From Salisapilia sapeloensis (taxonomy: Eukaryota; Oomycota; Peronosporomycetes; Peronosporales; Salisapiliaceae), in NCBI GenBank assembly GCA_023334545.1, contig JAADVB010000052.1, positions 26,895-90,894 of the forward strand: DNA of 64,000 nucleotides, read 5' to 3'. This document shows positions 50,068 to 63,624 of the stretch, piece by piece. The translations under genes and the position numbers were made by a program. How positions within the stretch are numbered: the first letter of the stretch is position 1; every line of letters begins with the position of its first letter. The notes beneath the pieces were generated by a model that ran no database searches, had not been told where the DNA came from, and saw nothing but the letters and a program-made list of their open reading frames with translations.

Positions 50068-53000
50068 CTAGGCAGGACTGGCACTCGCCTTGTCGTCGAG
50101 AATGCTTTCGACTTGCTTTACGAGCGCTTTCAGCTTAACCGTATCTAGCTTTTGTCCAATACCATTCCGGATGAGGTGCACTAGGTCGTACCTAGAGTAC
50201 GCATCCTACGCAAGATGTCTAGTCAGTTCTTATTGGGAATGAAAATACAACTTGTCTACCTTGTGCTGTCGAATCCACTCCACCAGCTCATCTTCACTGC
50301 AATAAAACGCCTTTACGTATGCATTGACATGGTCTATACCTTTCGATACATTCTTCCTAGAGACGTGGTGAATGGCTTCCAATCCGTTCTGCAGCGCATA
50401 CAAGTCGACTGTCATCCGAGCTCGACCATGCAACGAGCATTCCGTCACAGTCGCAAACCCTTCCAGCAGTGACTCCATGACTACCTGCACCAGCGTCGTC
50501 CACCAGCGCTGACAGACATCTCCTGGCAGTCCACTAGCGTCCAGTCTTCCCCACACGTGTCCACACCTTTCGACAATGCCAAGCATAAAGTCATGCGGCT
50601 GGTCGTCCAGTTCCTTTTCGTCCCACCTCATAGCTCGAATAGATCCGACGATCCAGTCCTTGTCTATCACCTGAAGACAAGTCGCACGGATCATCCATTC
50701 CCGTAGCTCGTATGCTGTCCTCCGATGTCTTTCTACCACCTCATCCAGCAACACATGATGTCTTTTCGATAGAAACTTGCGTAGCAAAGGCTCGATGGCA
50801 TGCAGCACTTGTATTTGTGAAACGACAGATTCGCATGCAACGGCACATTCTACCAAAGACGAGAGTCCATCTGCATTCTCCGTACCATAGAGCTCCAGGT
50901 CTCGGATGACCCGATGGAGCTCAATCTTCTTCGTTCGGTAGATCTTTCCTTCCTCTGCGTTTGGACGGTATAACGTCGCCGAGCACTGTACCATCACTTC
51001 TCCACGCATCTCCTTGCTGATGCGATGCATGCTATTTCTTAGCGTAGTGAAAGGGTATCGAATATCATCGTGTATAAAGGAGGAAGGTGCAACGAAAAGC
51101 TGCTGCATCTGGACAGGTGAGGCAAACGTCGTGAACACTGCATATGCATAAAGCTCAATGTGTTTTCCTAGAGAGAGGAAGGCGTCCCAATTGATGGACG
51201 GAAGGTGTTGCATGATCTTTAAATAAATCCCACAGTAGCGAAGCAAGCCAGATAGCAGGGACGATGTCAGTATCACTTCATCCGGATTCTCCTCAGACTC
51301 TACATTTATGACTGTAGTAGATGGATTTAGCCATTTCTCCATTTGCTCCTTATCGAATGGGTTTCCATCCGTCTCAAACGATGGAAAGACTGCCGTAGAT
51401 GCCAACGGGTGCTTGCTCCTTGTCGTCACTTGTGTCATATCATGACCACTACGAGCTTGAATGAGACCTAGTAATGCAGCTCTAGAACTATCTGTGTACT
51501 CGACCGTGGTCGCATGTACTCGACTCCAGTTGTCTGCATCGATCAGCATCCGACACGACTCCATGTTATCATCATGCAAAGCATGGAGGTACTGCTCTGT
51601 TTTCACACGTAGCACAGATCTCAGCTTTGCTACTGGTGCCCCAATGAACTCTTGACCGACGTCTGCAAACGCATGGGTGGACTTGCTAAGACTGATGACG
51701 TGGTCCATCTGGAAACCAAACGTCAGGTCCAGTCTCTCCAGCATCTCCAACACGCTCTGCTGCATATTCTCCCACACGATCTTCCTGTATCGTAATAGCG
51801 TCACGCCAGTGTCACACAAAACATCATGAAAGTCCTCTCCTGCCATTTCATCCGACTTTCGCCCGGAGCGAGGTGATCTTGATTCATCCACCTCATCCTC
51901 CGTCTCTTCCTCATCATCGTCATCGTCAATACCACACCGATGCAGATACTTTACATCGTCGTTCTGAGGGTTCATCGGGTCTCGATGCCATTGAACTAAA
52001 AGGTAATACGTATGCAAGAGCTCTGTCAACTGTCTGAATGCGTCCTGTATCTGCTGCACTATCTGATTAGCGCTCTGTTTTTGTCGTTTAGAGTTTAAAG
52101 ATGACGATGCGACAGCCACATTGTTCGTCGCTGAGGATACCGCTGGAAGACTCTTTTCGACCAGATAGCGTGCCCTACTGTCTACATATCGAACAAAGAC
52201 TTGTGGAATCGTAGAGAAAACGTCATGTAGACGATATGAAGCAAAGTCCAGGCTCTCTGTCTCGGAACGTTTGGCAAGAGTCATGTACGCCTGGAGCAGC
52301 TCTTTATACCGGACAGAGTCAAAGGCTTGGGCGATTTCTTCCAAGGACAGGTCAAAGTGACGACGAAGCTCTGGGATAAAGTCTTCCACACGAGTGCGCA
52401 AGTGGCGTAGGATATCTAGATCCTTCACGTCATCCTCTGTGAGTTCGTGTCGAAGAGAGAGACAAATGTCCACAGCTGTAATCAAGTCTCGAGAGTCGAG
52501 TGCAGCTGTCATTCGTTGTTCTTCCTCGAATAAATATCGGATCCGTTCTCCCAAGCAGACAATCTGTTTCCCATTTTGAGTGAGATAGTATTATGGATAG
52601 GTAGAACAAAGAGTAGCTACGGCATGGACTCGCTCTCGGTTGCATCTCTTCTTTACAATATCCAACGAACTAGTACATGAAGTTAGTGCCTCTTGTACGT
52701 ATAGATGAGATCCATACAACGGACCTCAGGACCATGTCGTCTTTTGTCGATGACAGTAGTCGCCTTCCATTCTTCACATGGATGTGGGCTCGAGCAATGT
52801 CCAAGTCCACCTCCTGCACGTGTTTCATACCCTGGATGAAAGCGTCTTGATTCTCATGAACGTCTTCCGACAATTGTGTCACAATTTCATCCTTTGCCAG
52901 ATCCACTGCGCTGATCTCACTCTCGAGAAATTCATCCAATTCGCTCCGGTCGTCTGGAATTTGTTCCTATTCGCGTATACCAATATTAATATGAAAGTTT

Positions 53001-53421
53001 TGCACATTTAGCTTTGGTAAGAAAAGATGTACAAGAACGTAGGCGAGTGGATCAAAGGACTCGGTAAAGTATCGTGCATCAAGGGCTGAAACCACGTCGT
53101 CGCTCACACCCGGCACCAGGATCGACGGCTGTCTCTATCAAGCGTATGAGCTTTTTACACATGTAAGAGCAACTGGCAGCTTGTTACCATTGTCTTTTGG
53201 TCATCGCGGTAGTCTCTTTCGTCTGGCAGCTCCTGTGCACTCGCGGACTTGACAGTCATGCCAGCAGTTCGAGTACCTCCACCCTGTCTAAATACTTTTT
53301 GCTCTAGCTTCTGCCGAAGTGTGGGTGACTGCACCTTCTCCTCGCTCTTTGTCGCTTGCAATGTCTCCTCCACTTCGCCAGGTGCCGCCACCACACTCCA
53401 TAGCGACATCGTTTCCATCAT
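50068..53421 (-). CDS. VPS50: VPS50 / syndetin (EARP complex)
   Basis: Six exons: 53421-53188, 53134-53039, 52966-52725, 52669-52621, 52563-50260 and 50205-50068, about 1020 aa (introns 53-72 nt). VPS50 replaces VPS54 in the endosome recycling complex EARP. Joined reading gives YFTESFDPLAYEQIPDD, ENQDAFIQGMKHVQEVDLDI, NRERVHAIVCLGERIRYL and the C-terminal KAFYCSEDELVEWI followed by the final exon (DAYSRYDLVHLIRNGIGQ), as in syndetin. A 49-nt exon (52621-52669) is needed to keep frame. The N-terminus is less certain; a coding-like stretch near 53440-53510 might be an additional upstream exon. Confidence 0.85.
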
Positions 53422-53790
53422 GTAGATCCGAAATGGGTGCTCTTCCTGCTAAATCCACGCTAGGTATATTTAGTAGTGGCTGATGGCTATCCGTAGATGT
53501 TCCCACCTCCAGATCTTCCTAGCAACAACTTTACTAGTACACTAGTTAGGATTGATAGCACATTGGTATCCCTACAATCCCATTCCAGCGAGATTGTTTT
53601 ACATGGAATAATCTTACTTGCAGTACACTTGTATCCTAGTTAAAAGAGCTGATATGGATCATTCTTGACTATTTTCGACCGGTCCTTTTTTTCCACCGTT
53701 TACCACCATACTTTAATTAAGTACACGAGATGAACCGATGGATCGGATCGGAACAAGATTACTGGACAAACGAATCCTAGAGCGATCAGA

Positions 53791-55483
53791 ATGGCGGAAG
53801 TGACCGTCGGTGATACCCACAGCGTGTCGGAGGAGACGATCCAACGAGCAGATGCGCTCAAGACGGAAGGGAATCAGGAGCTGGCGCAATTCCACTTTGC
53901 CAACGCCATTGAAAAGTACTCTCAAGCCATCGAGCTGCACCCGACGGCCATCTTCTACTCGAACCGAGCGGCTGCCCACGTCAAGGCCGAGAGCTACGGC
54001 CTTGCTATCGATGATGCCACCGCTGCTATGGAACTAGATCCAGCCTACCTCAAAGGTACCTCGTATTCATCCTATGACTATATCAGAATGTATTCATCGT
54101 CTTCCATGATAGCGTTCTACCGTCGAGGATCGGCCGAACTAGCGCTCGGACATCACAAGAAAGCTATTAAGGACTTTAAGCATGTCGTTCGAGCGAAACC
54201 TCAGGATCGGGACGCTCGGAACAAACTGAAGCTGTGTGAAAAAATCATTAAAGAAGCAGCTTTCGCGGCTGCCATCCAGTCCGAGCGCAGTCGTCCTCTG
54301 TCTGAGACGATCGACGTCGACTCCATCGGTACAAAGCAAAAGTCTCTATGTATTCAATGACATTATTCATCGTATGTGGTAGTGGTGGACAAATCGTACG
54401 ACGGGCCGCATCTGTCGGAGAACGTGAAGGACACGCCACCAGAGTTTATCGAAGCGCTAATGGATCGGTTCAAGAAGGGAAAGCTACTCCACCGAAAGTA
54501 CGTCGTCCAAGTACTTTTGGCTATGAAGGACATGCTGTCGAGCCTCCCATCTCTCCTCCGCCTCTCGCTCCCACAGGAGGAAGACGCCCACTTCACCGTC
54601 TGTGGCGACACGCACGGTCAGTTCTACGATGTCTGCAACATTTTCAACCTCAACGGTCTTCCGTCTGAGTCGAATCCATACCTTTTCAACGGCGACTTTG
54701 TCGACCGAGGCTCGTTCTCGTTTGAAGTCGTCATGACGCTGTTCGTGATGAAACTCATCTATCCGAACCACGTCCACCTCCTTCGTGGCAACCACGAGTC
54801 GAAGAACATGAACAAGATCTACGGATTTGAAGGAGAAGTCAAGCACAAGTACGACGACACGGTCATGCAGCTCTTCTCGGAAGTCTTCAACTGGCTCCCC
54901 TTGGCTGCTGTCATTGAAGAAAAGGTCATCGTCGTCCATGGCGGACTCTTCACGCAGGATGGTGTCACTTTGGATGACATTTCAAAGATCAAAAGGAACC
55001 ATGAACCACCAGAGAGTGGACTCATGAGCGACCTCATGTGGAGTGACCCGCAGCCGTTCCCTGGACGTGGACCCAGCAAGCGTGGCGTCGGACTGTCCTT
55101 TGGTCCGGACATCACCAAGACGTTCCTCGACAACAACAACCTCGGTATGATTTATCAATGATAACTGGTAGTGTGTGAAGCTAATACGATGCTAGAACTT
55201 TTGGTGCGATCGCACGAGGTCAAGGACGAGGGATACTTGGTGGAGCATGACGGTAAATGCATTACAGTCTTCAGCGCACCGAACTACTGCGATCAAATGG
55301 GGAACAAGGGAGCCTTCATCCGCTTTGGCAAAGACATGAAGCCGCAGTTTACACAGTTCTCGGCAGTGGTACGCATCTTTTAAGTGATTTAATTGTACAA
55401 GAACTGATGGAGCTTTGTGATAGGAACACCCACCGATCCGACCGATGGCGTACGCAGGCAACATGGGCGGCATGTTCGGCTAA
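53791..55483 (+). CDS. PPP5C: Serine/threonine protein phosphatase 5 (TPR-PP5)
   Basis: Exons 53791-54055, 54113-54328, 54383-55144, 55196-55368 and 55424-55483 give 491 aa. TPRs at the N-terminus ([55 protein letters not shown]) bind HSP90. The phosphatase core has the metal/catalytic signatures [32 protein letters not shown] and [13 protein letters not shown], all intact. The 51-nt intron before [10 protein letters not shown] restores the DNNNL-E-LL join. The tail GNMGGMFG replaces the autoinhibitory helix, so regulation may differ. Confidence 0.95.
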
Positions 55484-55971
55484 GGCCGGGAAAGAGGACA
55501 TTTATCACCATGGCCAAGATGCTTTTGAAGACAATAAAAGAATACCTTACTCTGTCACTATCTATTGTCCGTTGGAGTCTGGTACATATCACGACGTAAG
55601 AACTTCGGACTACTTTCATCGCAAAGTAGTCTCCAAGATCCGTTGTCACCTAGTAGTCAATTACTGCTATCTATGTCGAAGAAAGATGCATGCGCATATA
55701 GACATCTGCAACACGTTTCCGAAATTCAAGTTGGACTAGAATTGTCTACTGTTGAGATAGGACTTCGGAAAGCAAAAGGCTACCTTCAAATAATGTAAGG
55801 TCTCATTGATTACGCTACACTAGTGTCAAGAAATCTTGCAGCTTGAAGCTACATAGATTCATTTCGTCAAAAAATATTTTTATTGCACCGACAAGAGCTT
55901 TGTCGTCAGCGTTCCTACACATAAAAATAACATGCATGCACAAAGGGAAATACTATTATACGTAGACTACG
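55484..55971. other. Intergenic region between PP5 and tRNA-Lys
   Basis: About 490 bp; the short open frames in it are not coding-like. A poly-T terminator for the tRNA lies at its right edge. Confidence 0.5.
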
Positions 55972-55978
55972 AAAAAAA
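55972..55978 (-). terminator. Pol III terminator of tRNA-Lys
   Basis: Seven A residues on the plus strand (T7 on the minus strand) start 4 nt after the tRNA 3' end. Confidence 0.7.
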
Positions 55979-55982
55979 CAAG

Positions 55983-56055
55983 CACCCGCCGTGGGGCTCG
56001 AACCCACGACCACTGGCTTAAAAGGCCAGCGCTCTACCGACTGAGCTAGACGGGT
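55983..56055 (-). tRNA. tRNA-Lys (UUU)
   Basis: Intronless 73-nt cloverleaf. The acceptor stem pairs ACCCGTC with GGCGGGT, discriminator G. A-box TAGCTCAGTCGGTAGAG and B-box GGTTCGAGCCC are intact. The anticodon loop is CTTTTAA within CTGGC/GCCAG, giving anticodon UUU. CCA is not encoded, as usual. Confidence 0.95.
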
Positions 56056-57000
56056 AGCTTGGTCGGAAATAGATTTTTATATATATAAATGTAATGTATA
56101 TTATTTAAAGCATATTCCCTTATGAATTTAAAATGGTATTTTGGCAACTAATAAAGTGATGGGTTTATAGCTTGCAAGTTATCCTGACTATCGCTCACAA
56201 GCGCTTTCATTTATTGATATAACGCTTTGCAGTGAATACATCCATGTAGTTCAAAATGTAAACAAATGTCAAATCTTTCTCCATGAAACTAGATATTTGA
56301 CGCCTGCATTTTAAATGATTATGTACCCTTTAACTACACAGTATCTTTTTACGATAACCTGTGAGCTAGCCTTTACGTACATGACGTTCTTACAATATCC
56401 TTCACTTTAAGATTCGATGATTTCAACATGAGTCGTGCAAATTAGGAAACTACGCTAGCGAATGTACTGATCAGAAGCGTGCGCGCGATATGTAAGGTTT
56501 GCTGACTAATGTATCATTCGATGATCTTTGCTGGAAATATTCTCTAGTAATGTCGCAGCTGTGCTTGCATGTCTAAATTGGTTTAAAATGTTCGAAATAT
56601 GCTTCGTAGAGCTCAGTGTACGGCTTTCCGGATAAAGCACAGATCTGATTGTGTCTTACCACGAACATAGTATAATTACTGTCCTTGTAGGCACGTGCCA
56701 ACGTCAAAACAGAGTAAGCAATCGGTCGAGCTGCGTGCCGGTGATGAATGAAAAAGGAAGGCAAATGAATCTGTCTGGGCGAGAGCAGACAGAGATGTGG
56801 TGATGTGCTTGCCGTTTTCCACTCAAGCGTGTGGTAGCACCCTTTGTGCGAGGATTCAAAGTGTCTTTGAATCCCGTTTAAAGTACGAGGTTTAGAGACG
56901 GACGTCCTGGTTAACAGCGACCTTGGATGCCGGCGCTAGAATCTAGAACCTAGATTGCACTGAAAGTTTTCTTAGCGCGACCAAAACGCGCACCAGGTAT
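56056..57000. other. AT-rich gene desert, left part
   Basis: No gene or RNA is recognised. The base composition is AT-rich compared with the coding part of the window. Confidence 0.4.
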
Positions 57001-58080
57001 GTTCTTTACAGAGGTTACCATCCACTATTCGGACCGCGGGTTCTTTTATATCGCTCGCCATACTCCTGTAATACGGCAGGAGTGGATCGGGATTCAAGTC
57101 CTTAACTTGACTGAGGGCTATTCCTCCTGTCACCGATGTTTGACCGACGGGGTTCACGGAGTGTCTTACGTTTACTCCAGACGAGGTCTTGGTCGAATCC
57201 TCTTCTCGGTGAGGGAGATGACTAACAAAGGGAGCTCGTGTATGAGCAAGGGTCTTCTCTTCTACAGATGAAGGCCTCGGAGTAGCCGTATCACCACCGA
57301 ACGCACTAGCGTGAAGACGAAGCGCAGCGAGTGACGTACACACTCCCCGAAGGTGAATATGAAGTGCACACGCAGATACATAGGTCTCTAGCGCCGCAGG
57401 GTAGTTTCCGGGGGTGGAGAAAACCCTAACTCGAACTAGGACGCACCATTACCACACGTGCGCTTGCTAAGTCCAGTGCAAGTTCTCTTCTGCATTCTGC
57501 TTATATAAATTTCAATTGCTGGCTATATCTTTTTGTTCAACCGTCTGTTGTGCTTTCTCATATCATGTCTCATCTACCATACTGCTGTACCATCGTCTTC
57601 CATGTACTGACTCTCATCCCGGTCCTCGCTCCCTGGGGGCCTAGGTCCAGGTCCACCCCCTGGGATCCTGGTCCGAGCTAGAACCCTTGGGGTCTAGATC
57701 CAAGTATTTCTCTCACATCCCTCGTCTCCTTTTTCTTACTGCCCCTCTTGACCCTCCGTATCATGCCTAACTCGACGCCTTCCGTGTAAGGGCTTAGAGC
57801 TCGGACTCATCATCTTCAGTATTGGGGGCTCCGGTCCGGTCCTAGCCCTGGCTCGGGTCTTTTCCGGACCCATACCCCCTGGCCTCAGCTCTCGAAGTGG
57901 GGCCTAGGCCTCTGGGCACTGGATTGGTCAAATTTTCTTCGTTCTTTCGACGTTCCTTCTGATCAGCTGATGGCCCTCGCATCTCAGCTCAACGATATTC
58001 TGTCAGCTGCGAGGAGTGATGCCACATTACCACAGAGACGGGAGTCATGCGGCGGCAAGAGCATTCAAACAATCTGTTTA
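57001..58080 (+). mobile_element. Probable relic of an LTR retrotransposon (LTR plus degenerate gag)
   Basis: A GC-richer block contrasts with its surroundings. It may hold an LTR, with a candidate TG start at 57066 (TGTAATACGGCAGGAG) and a CA end near 57457. Downstream is a Gly/Pro-rich, stop-ridden leader and one open piece reading SDQLMALASQLNDILSA, resembling gag-type N-termini. No pol, integrase or matching second LTR is seen. The assignment is tentative. Confidence 0.3.
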
Positions 58081-58659
58081 ATGCAAAACTCTGTACTTTA
58101 TATAAAAAATAAGCATAATTAGTCTTTTGCGAATAAAATGAGTTAAAAGTTCAAATGGCCCAGCAAGCTATAATGATGGAGTCGTGTCTGCTTCACCAGC
58201 GAAAAGATTGATGCATATTTGGCCAACCTCTAGGAAATGAACGGTGCGAGGAATGAAGAAAGGAGTCAAGGTAAAGGAAATCGAAATGCAATTGAAAGGA
58301 TGGCAAAGTCAAGCCAAGGGGCGAAAGTATTACAAGGAATCAAGAAGGTATAGATTTAAACAGACTAGATGTTAAAAGAGGCAAGCTCGGGTCGAAGTTG
58401 TTTTTTAAAAACAGGACCCGCTCCGGAATAAGTCATGGAACACGATAGAGTGCCACATCAGGATTGGACAAGATTGGTTGGCCTACAGAGGCTGAAGTCA
58501 TATATATTGGCGGAGCAACTCAGACGAAGACGCGACGTAAGCAAGATGAAGGATGACGCTGTATATCTAAGTCAGAATATGAAGAACGAAATGTTCCGAA
58601 GAAGAACTAGAGGATAACAGATGGATAACATTCTATAGTACAGAGAAATTTTTGCACTG

Positions 58660-59200
58660 AAGAACACAAGCACACGGGAGACCGCAATGTTGTCATTTTC
58701 TACTTAGTTTCCCTCACCTTGAGACATCTACAGTCGCACGAGTCACACGACTCGGTTGCAAACACTTCAGATTAGGGAACGGTTATCTGGGACGGCGTTC
58801 CACATTCAAATTCCTGAGAGGACTTCATATTAAGCGTACGGTGGTGACAAGCGTTCCACCGGGACTTTACACCAAAACTAAGACCAACGTCCGGCTCCGG
58901 CTACAGCCTTCTGGTGATCGATTACCCGTTCCGCACGACAGGAGCGAACTTCAAAGACACCCGTCCAGAGGAACTAGGCGATAATCCGTATATACGTTCG
59001 GAGAAACAAGGAGACACTCCATAGACTCGTCGGCCAAACACTCGAAGGTGGGTGGACTGCTCCTCGATCCGAGCTAAGGGCCTAGATCCATTCCGCTAGC
59101 GCTGCATTCCGGTAAGTAGCAGGCGACGTACAAATTTAACCGGAGAGTAGTTAGTTAGTCCCTCTCTAATCTAGCACTTGGTGCAGAGTTTCGCTATTAC
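58660..59200. repeat. GC-richer insertion block in the desert
   Basis: About 540 bp differ in composition from the AT-rich flanks. Neither open frames nor RNA features are recognised. It may be another decayed element (solo LTR-like), but no boundaries are clear. Confidence 0.25.
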
Positions 59201-59919
59201 AAAAACACAGTGCGAGTTAATTAGGTTCTGGGGTAATCTGTTCCTGACACCAAGCCGTCAGTTTTCGTTTTCGGGATGCATTCCCATCTCGTCCCAGACA
59301 TTGGGCGCGATATAAAGAGACCTTCGATACTTTCACACGGGTACCTACACACGCCCTGTGGATCTCTTACTAATTTTTTAAGGCACATCATCACAAGGTT
59401 CACTCCATACTGATTAATTAGTGAAGGAAGATCGTTGCAGTAGTTTAAAGTGCCATGAAAGTATTTGCTTCAATCGAACGCAGAAACACATGCCAAGTTT
59501 CTACATAACATATCGTAAAAAAGTCTATACAAGATAGATAATATTCTGAAATTTTATATTGACAATCCTTTTCCGCACCGATACGCATTTAATCTATGGC
59601 TTTCACTAGTAAGCACGTGTAGTTTGACGGATGAAGTATCTACTCCTGTTAAATCAAGAAATTTCACAGCACCCACGGATCGCCTAAGGACAAATGGCGA
59701 TGAATGACGTTCACAACAATATCAAATACCGGGTATTTCCTATATATGTTAAATATGTTTTTCTTTGGTCCACTCAATAAGTAAACATTCAATATATTCC
59801 AAATACTTTATCACAGGTTGGATTAAACTGCTTCGACAGCGTTCACGTTCCGTATAGCCCTGTTACAAAGCAAATTTATTATGGTCTTTAGCTTATGCAG
59901 CTTCACCCGCTGCCACTGC
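59201..59919. other. AT-rich gene desert, middle part
   Basis: No coding or RNA features are recognised. Confidence 0.4.
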
Positions 59920-60300
59920 TCAGTAACTATCAACTTTACCGAAAAAGTAGCGTTCACACTCATTAAAGGTGGGCAGCACATAGAAAACACCAGCGATTTG
60001 AGACCTTTTGACTACTTTCGCGGCTAAAAAGCCATCACCGCAATCAACATCCGATTCGCGTTCTTGTCAAATTCCTTGATCCTTCCCGTTAAGGTTAAAG
60101 TCCGTTCGAGCTGCTTTCTTGGCTGACTTGGTAGTTTCTTTTCGCTGTAGATTAGCAACTTCTGGCTCTAAATCTGCAAAGGTTAAAGTCGGGAACTGAG
60201 AGCTCAAATGCTGGCGCGTAGTCGGAAATTTTGGTCAGATAGACAGCAGAAGGTTCACTTTGTCAGCAGTGTTTGCTATTAGGTCTTAGTAGTCGCTTCA
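59920..60300 (-). pseudogene. Decayed hAT-like transposase C-terminal fragment
   Basis: On the minus strand one frame reads, with in-frame stops, LIANTADKVNLLLSI, then KFPTTRQHLSSQFPTLTF and ADLEPEVANLQRKETTK, ending VLPTFNECERYFFGKV. The PT-x-N-x-CER-x-F motif matches the hAT dimerisation region in oomycete transposases. At least two stop codons (TGA) interrupt it, and the frame ends at a TGA at 59922-59920. Nonfunctional. Confidence 0.5.
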
Positions 60301-62282
60301 AATGTGGATGTACATTTCAGCTCGTAGATAGCTAACGAGGTATGCGTTATTACGACTGGTGGTTACATAGATTTGAACTACAATGATTTTGCCTAAGCCA
60401 TCCAGTAGTTTACTCGAACATGTATTCTTCAAAACTTAAGACAAACTCTGGACTCCAAGGATATGATGTTTAGTTAGAAATGTTGATTGTATTTCTAAAT
60501 GTATATTTGCCGGGTTCCTTTACTAAAAACTCTATCAAAGACGGGCGTATACCGATAAAAGTTAATGTAAACGTTTTTGCTGTGTACAAGTACATTGCGT
60601 TTTGTTCCAACTAAGCATAAAGTATCTCTGTGTTTCACGGAATGCATGGAAAGCTATCTTTATCAAGCATTGACAGTCATTTATAAAATAAATGATATAA
60701 ACGTGTTAAATTCTCTACAAAGCAAATCTTCCATCCTAAATAAAACTCTTAGTTAAGTCATCGGTTTGTTAGCTTCATTTTTGCTTAGTTGTAGGTATTT
60801 ATCTATTCAGTTACCGATTAGATATCAATCGAATCTACAGACGCCTGCTGATTGTAGTTTTGTTTTGTAATTTCGTTAACCACGTTTCCTTGCTCTATTC
60901 ACAGCACAACATTAAAATGATACTGATACCACCACATCTAATCTTCGTTCAAGACCTAGAGCCTTAAAAGAAATGATTACCAACCACGTCAGGACTGGCA
61001 CCTATCTGCATTGTTCTATCTAGAGTTAGCATGATCACTTGCTGAATTTATCAGTGATACATTATGACGATGATGATGCGCTACGTGAGCACCAATAGGT
61101 GACCAAAAGCTGCCTAGGTCAGATTGAACGTCACTAGAGCACGGGATGACAAGCTAATGATTCAACTATTTATAAGCGTAAATACAGAGCGAGGTTGACT
61201 GTTAGTGCGACTCAATGTACAGATAAACTAAGTTTTAATCAATCTGGTTTTCTGTCTGGGTTTGATTACTTAGATTTCTCTACAGCACTATAAACAGAAA
61301 CTTACAACAGGCTGTGCATTGATGTACTGCGTACAAACCCTCATGCACTGGCTACATACAATTGAAGTACTGAAAATATAGAATCGAAAGCTGACAATAT
61401 ACGTTTTTAGATTGTTAGTGCTCTAAGATGTTTCGGGCTGTGTATTGAAAAAGCCTCTACTATTGGTACTATACATCTAACATATTGCAATAAATAGAAA
61501 CAAATAAACCTGCTCTGTCAAGACATACGTGAGTTTAAAGTTACTGATAAACACACAAATAATAGCCTTCAGGCCTGTCGTCACCAATGGCGGACATAAT
61601 TTGCCACTGAAAAGCTTAAAAGTCAGTAAGACTACGACAGTTAGAATATATAGATTTGATTTAATTTAAGTACCAATTATACCACTTTTGCACTATTAGT
61701 CGACTGATATGCAATGGACTACAGCACATATTGAGCTATCCTGCTTTATAAGTCTGCAAGAAATACTTTTGTTTTCTCTATATGTTTACATTTTATATAT
61801 AATACAATTACCTTTAATTTCATGTTGACCACTTACTCTAGTGGTCACACACTTTTTTTCGTGTCGAAGGTTACCAGTTCAATTTCTTTTGCCTGTCTTT
61901 TTTCAACTTCAACTCATACACAAATCCTTTTCACGTTCAAAGTAGATCTGTACGACACGTTCTCTCCAATTAGCCTAGTCTCGTTCTTTATTCTCTGTAT
62001 AATGATACTGATTAATTTGAGCTTTAAAATAAATTTGGCGGTGAACTGTACGGAAAGAAAAGGTTAAAGGATAAAGCTCTAGACCTGGTGACCAAAAGTC
62101 AAACTCGCTCGGCATGCAGCTACACCAAGATCAAAGCAAAACCAAAGCAAAGTAGGTGACACATCCATGTAAATACATCAAACAAACTCGTTCATTTTGT
62201 TGGCTTTATCTACACATGATAAACCAGATATACACAATTGAAAAATGCCGTCATTGCATCTATCAGATCGCGTGAGAGCCCA
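60301..62282. other. AT-rich gene desert, right part
   Basis: About 2 kb with no supported gene. A short hydrophobic frame at 61822-62067 is AT-driven and unlikely to be coding. Confidence 0.4.
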
Positions 62283-63378
62283 CTACAGTGCTCTGCGTAG
62301 TGCCTGCTGCACTTCTTCGTGCGGCATAGCTTCTGTCACCATCCCGACCACTTCTCGCGCATCCTCTTCCCCAAACGTTTCCTTGGAGAAGGCAATAAAT
62401 TCCTCCGGCGTCATCTCCTGACTACCCAGAGCTTTGGCCGCTTTCCTGAATTTAGATACACATTGTTTATCGCCTTCACTGATCTCCTCCACTTTGGCCA
62501 AAAGCTCCTTGGAGCTCATCTTCTTCCCCAACGGCCTCTCTCTCGCCTTGGTCTTCCGTCGTCTCTTGAGCGTCTGCATTGCTGCCTGCAACGCCGCTCT
62601 CTTTTCCTCCTTTTTAATCGATTTGACGTATAGATCAACTAGCCATTCCTGGAAAACTCTGTCTCCAAATTCATCCGTGATGAACTTGACAAAGGTCTCA
62701 CTAGCTGCTATTGCATTCTCATCTCGACGGAAGGTTTTCGACTGTTTATGGAATCGACGACAGCTCTCTTCTCCAAATCGGTCCGCAACTTCATCCTCAA
62801 TCTGTTCTCGGATATGTCGACCTCTGCAATAACTGATAGGCTTCTCCTCACTGTCTTTCGATGATGCACTGCTCTTGCTCCTTGAAAGGATGGACGAGTC
62901 GATGTGCTTTGGAGCGTCAATGAACTCCGACACAGCCTGAGACCCCTCACCTTGTTGACGAACAAAGTCGGCGACACCAGTGAAAGCCATAATGCGCTGG
63001 AGATAGTAATCTAACTCCTGCCGTCTCTTTTCTAGAAATCCTTGGCTCTGATCGCGCTTGAACATGGAACGAACGCGATGAGATGGCGCGAAGGCAACGG
63101 TCACCATTCGCTTTCGAAAGCTAGAGTAGCTGTCTCGCATTTTGTCATCAAAGGCTTGAAACTGGGAGTAGCTTTTCCATGCACTCCACTCGACGCGTCC
63201 ACCATCCTCTTTCGCACCCGTCGGCTCAAACGTACAGTGTATTTCATACTGGTTTTTATTAGTATTGACGAGTATAAATAGAATCAGTAAAGTGGAGACG
63301 TACAACAGGAGACTCATGATTCGTCTGCGTTGCCGTTCGCACATGAAGCTTGAGCGGTGGAAAGTCGTGCAGGAGCAT
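62283..63378 (-). CDS. PX-domain protein
   Basis: Two exons, 63378-63304 and 63248-62283 (55-nt intron), give 346 aa. A divergent PX domain (about 9-115) is formed across the intron: LKLHVRTATQTNHESPV joined to YEIHCTFEP, then EWSAWKSYSQFQAFDDKMR and RRQELDYYLQRIMAFTGVADF. PX domains bind phosphoinositides on endosomes. The C-terminus is helical and Lys/Glu-rich with no known domain. The first ATG of exon 1 is used; an open frame continues upstream and could add sequence. Confidence 0.75.
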
Positions 63379-63624
63379 TGGGACGGAAGCTACCAGATCG
63401 CAAGTGGCGATCGACCGAAGCTGGTAGTTCGATCGTAGGTGTGTCGTAATGACCAGAAAACGAGCAATCGATGGGCGTATCACGTGGTAGAAATATACGC
63501 TATAAAGCAGGACGCACTGATCTTCAACACACGCTCTCAGCGAAATTGGCTGCTCGCATACGCCACTTGGACCAGGTTCATGAAAAACAGGTATACGACG
63601 GTGGACGCCGATGCGTAATAAGAT

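Noticed and set aside
61822-62067. Hydrophobic 81-aa frame
   Set aside because: Located in an AT-rich desert; composition is explained by T-rich sequence, and no homologue is recognised.
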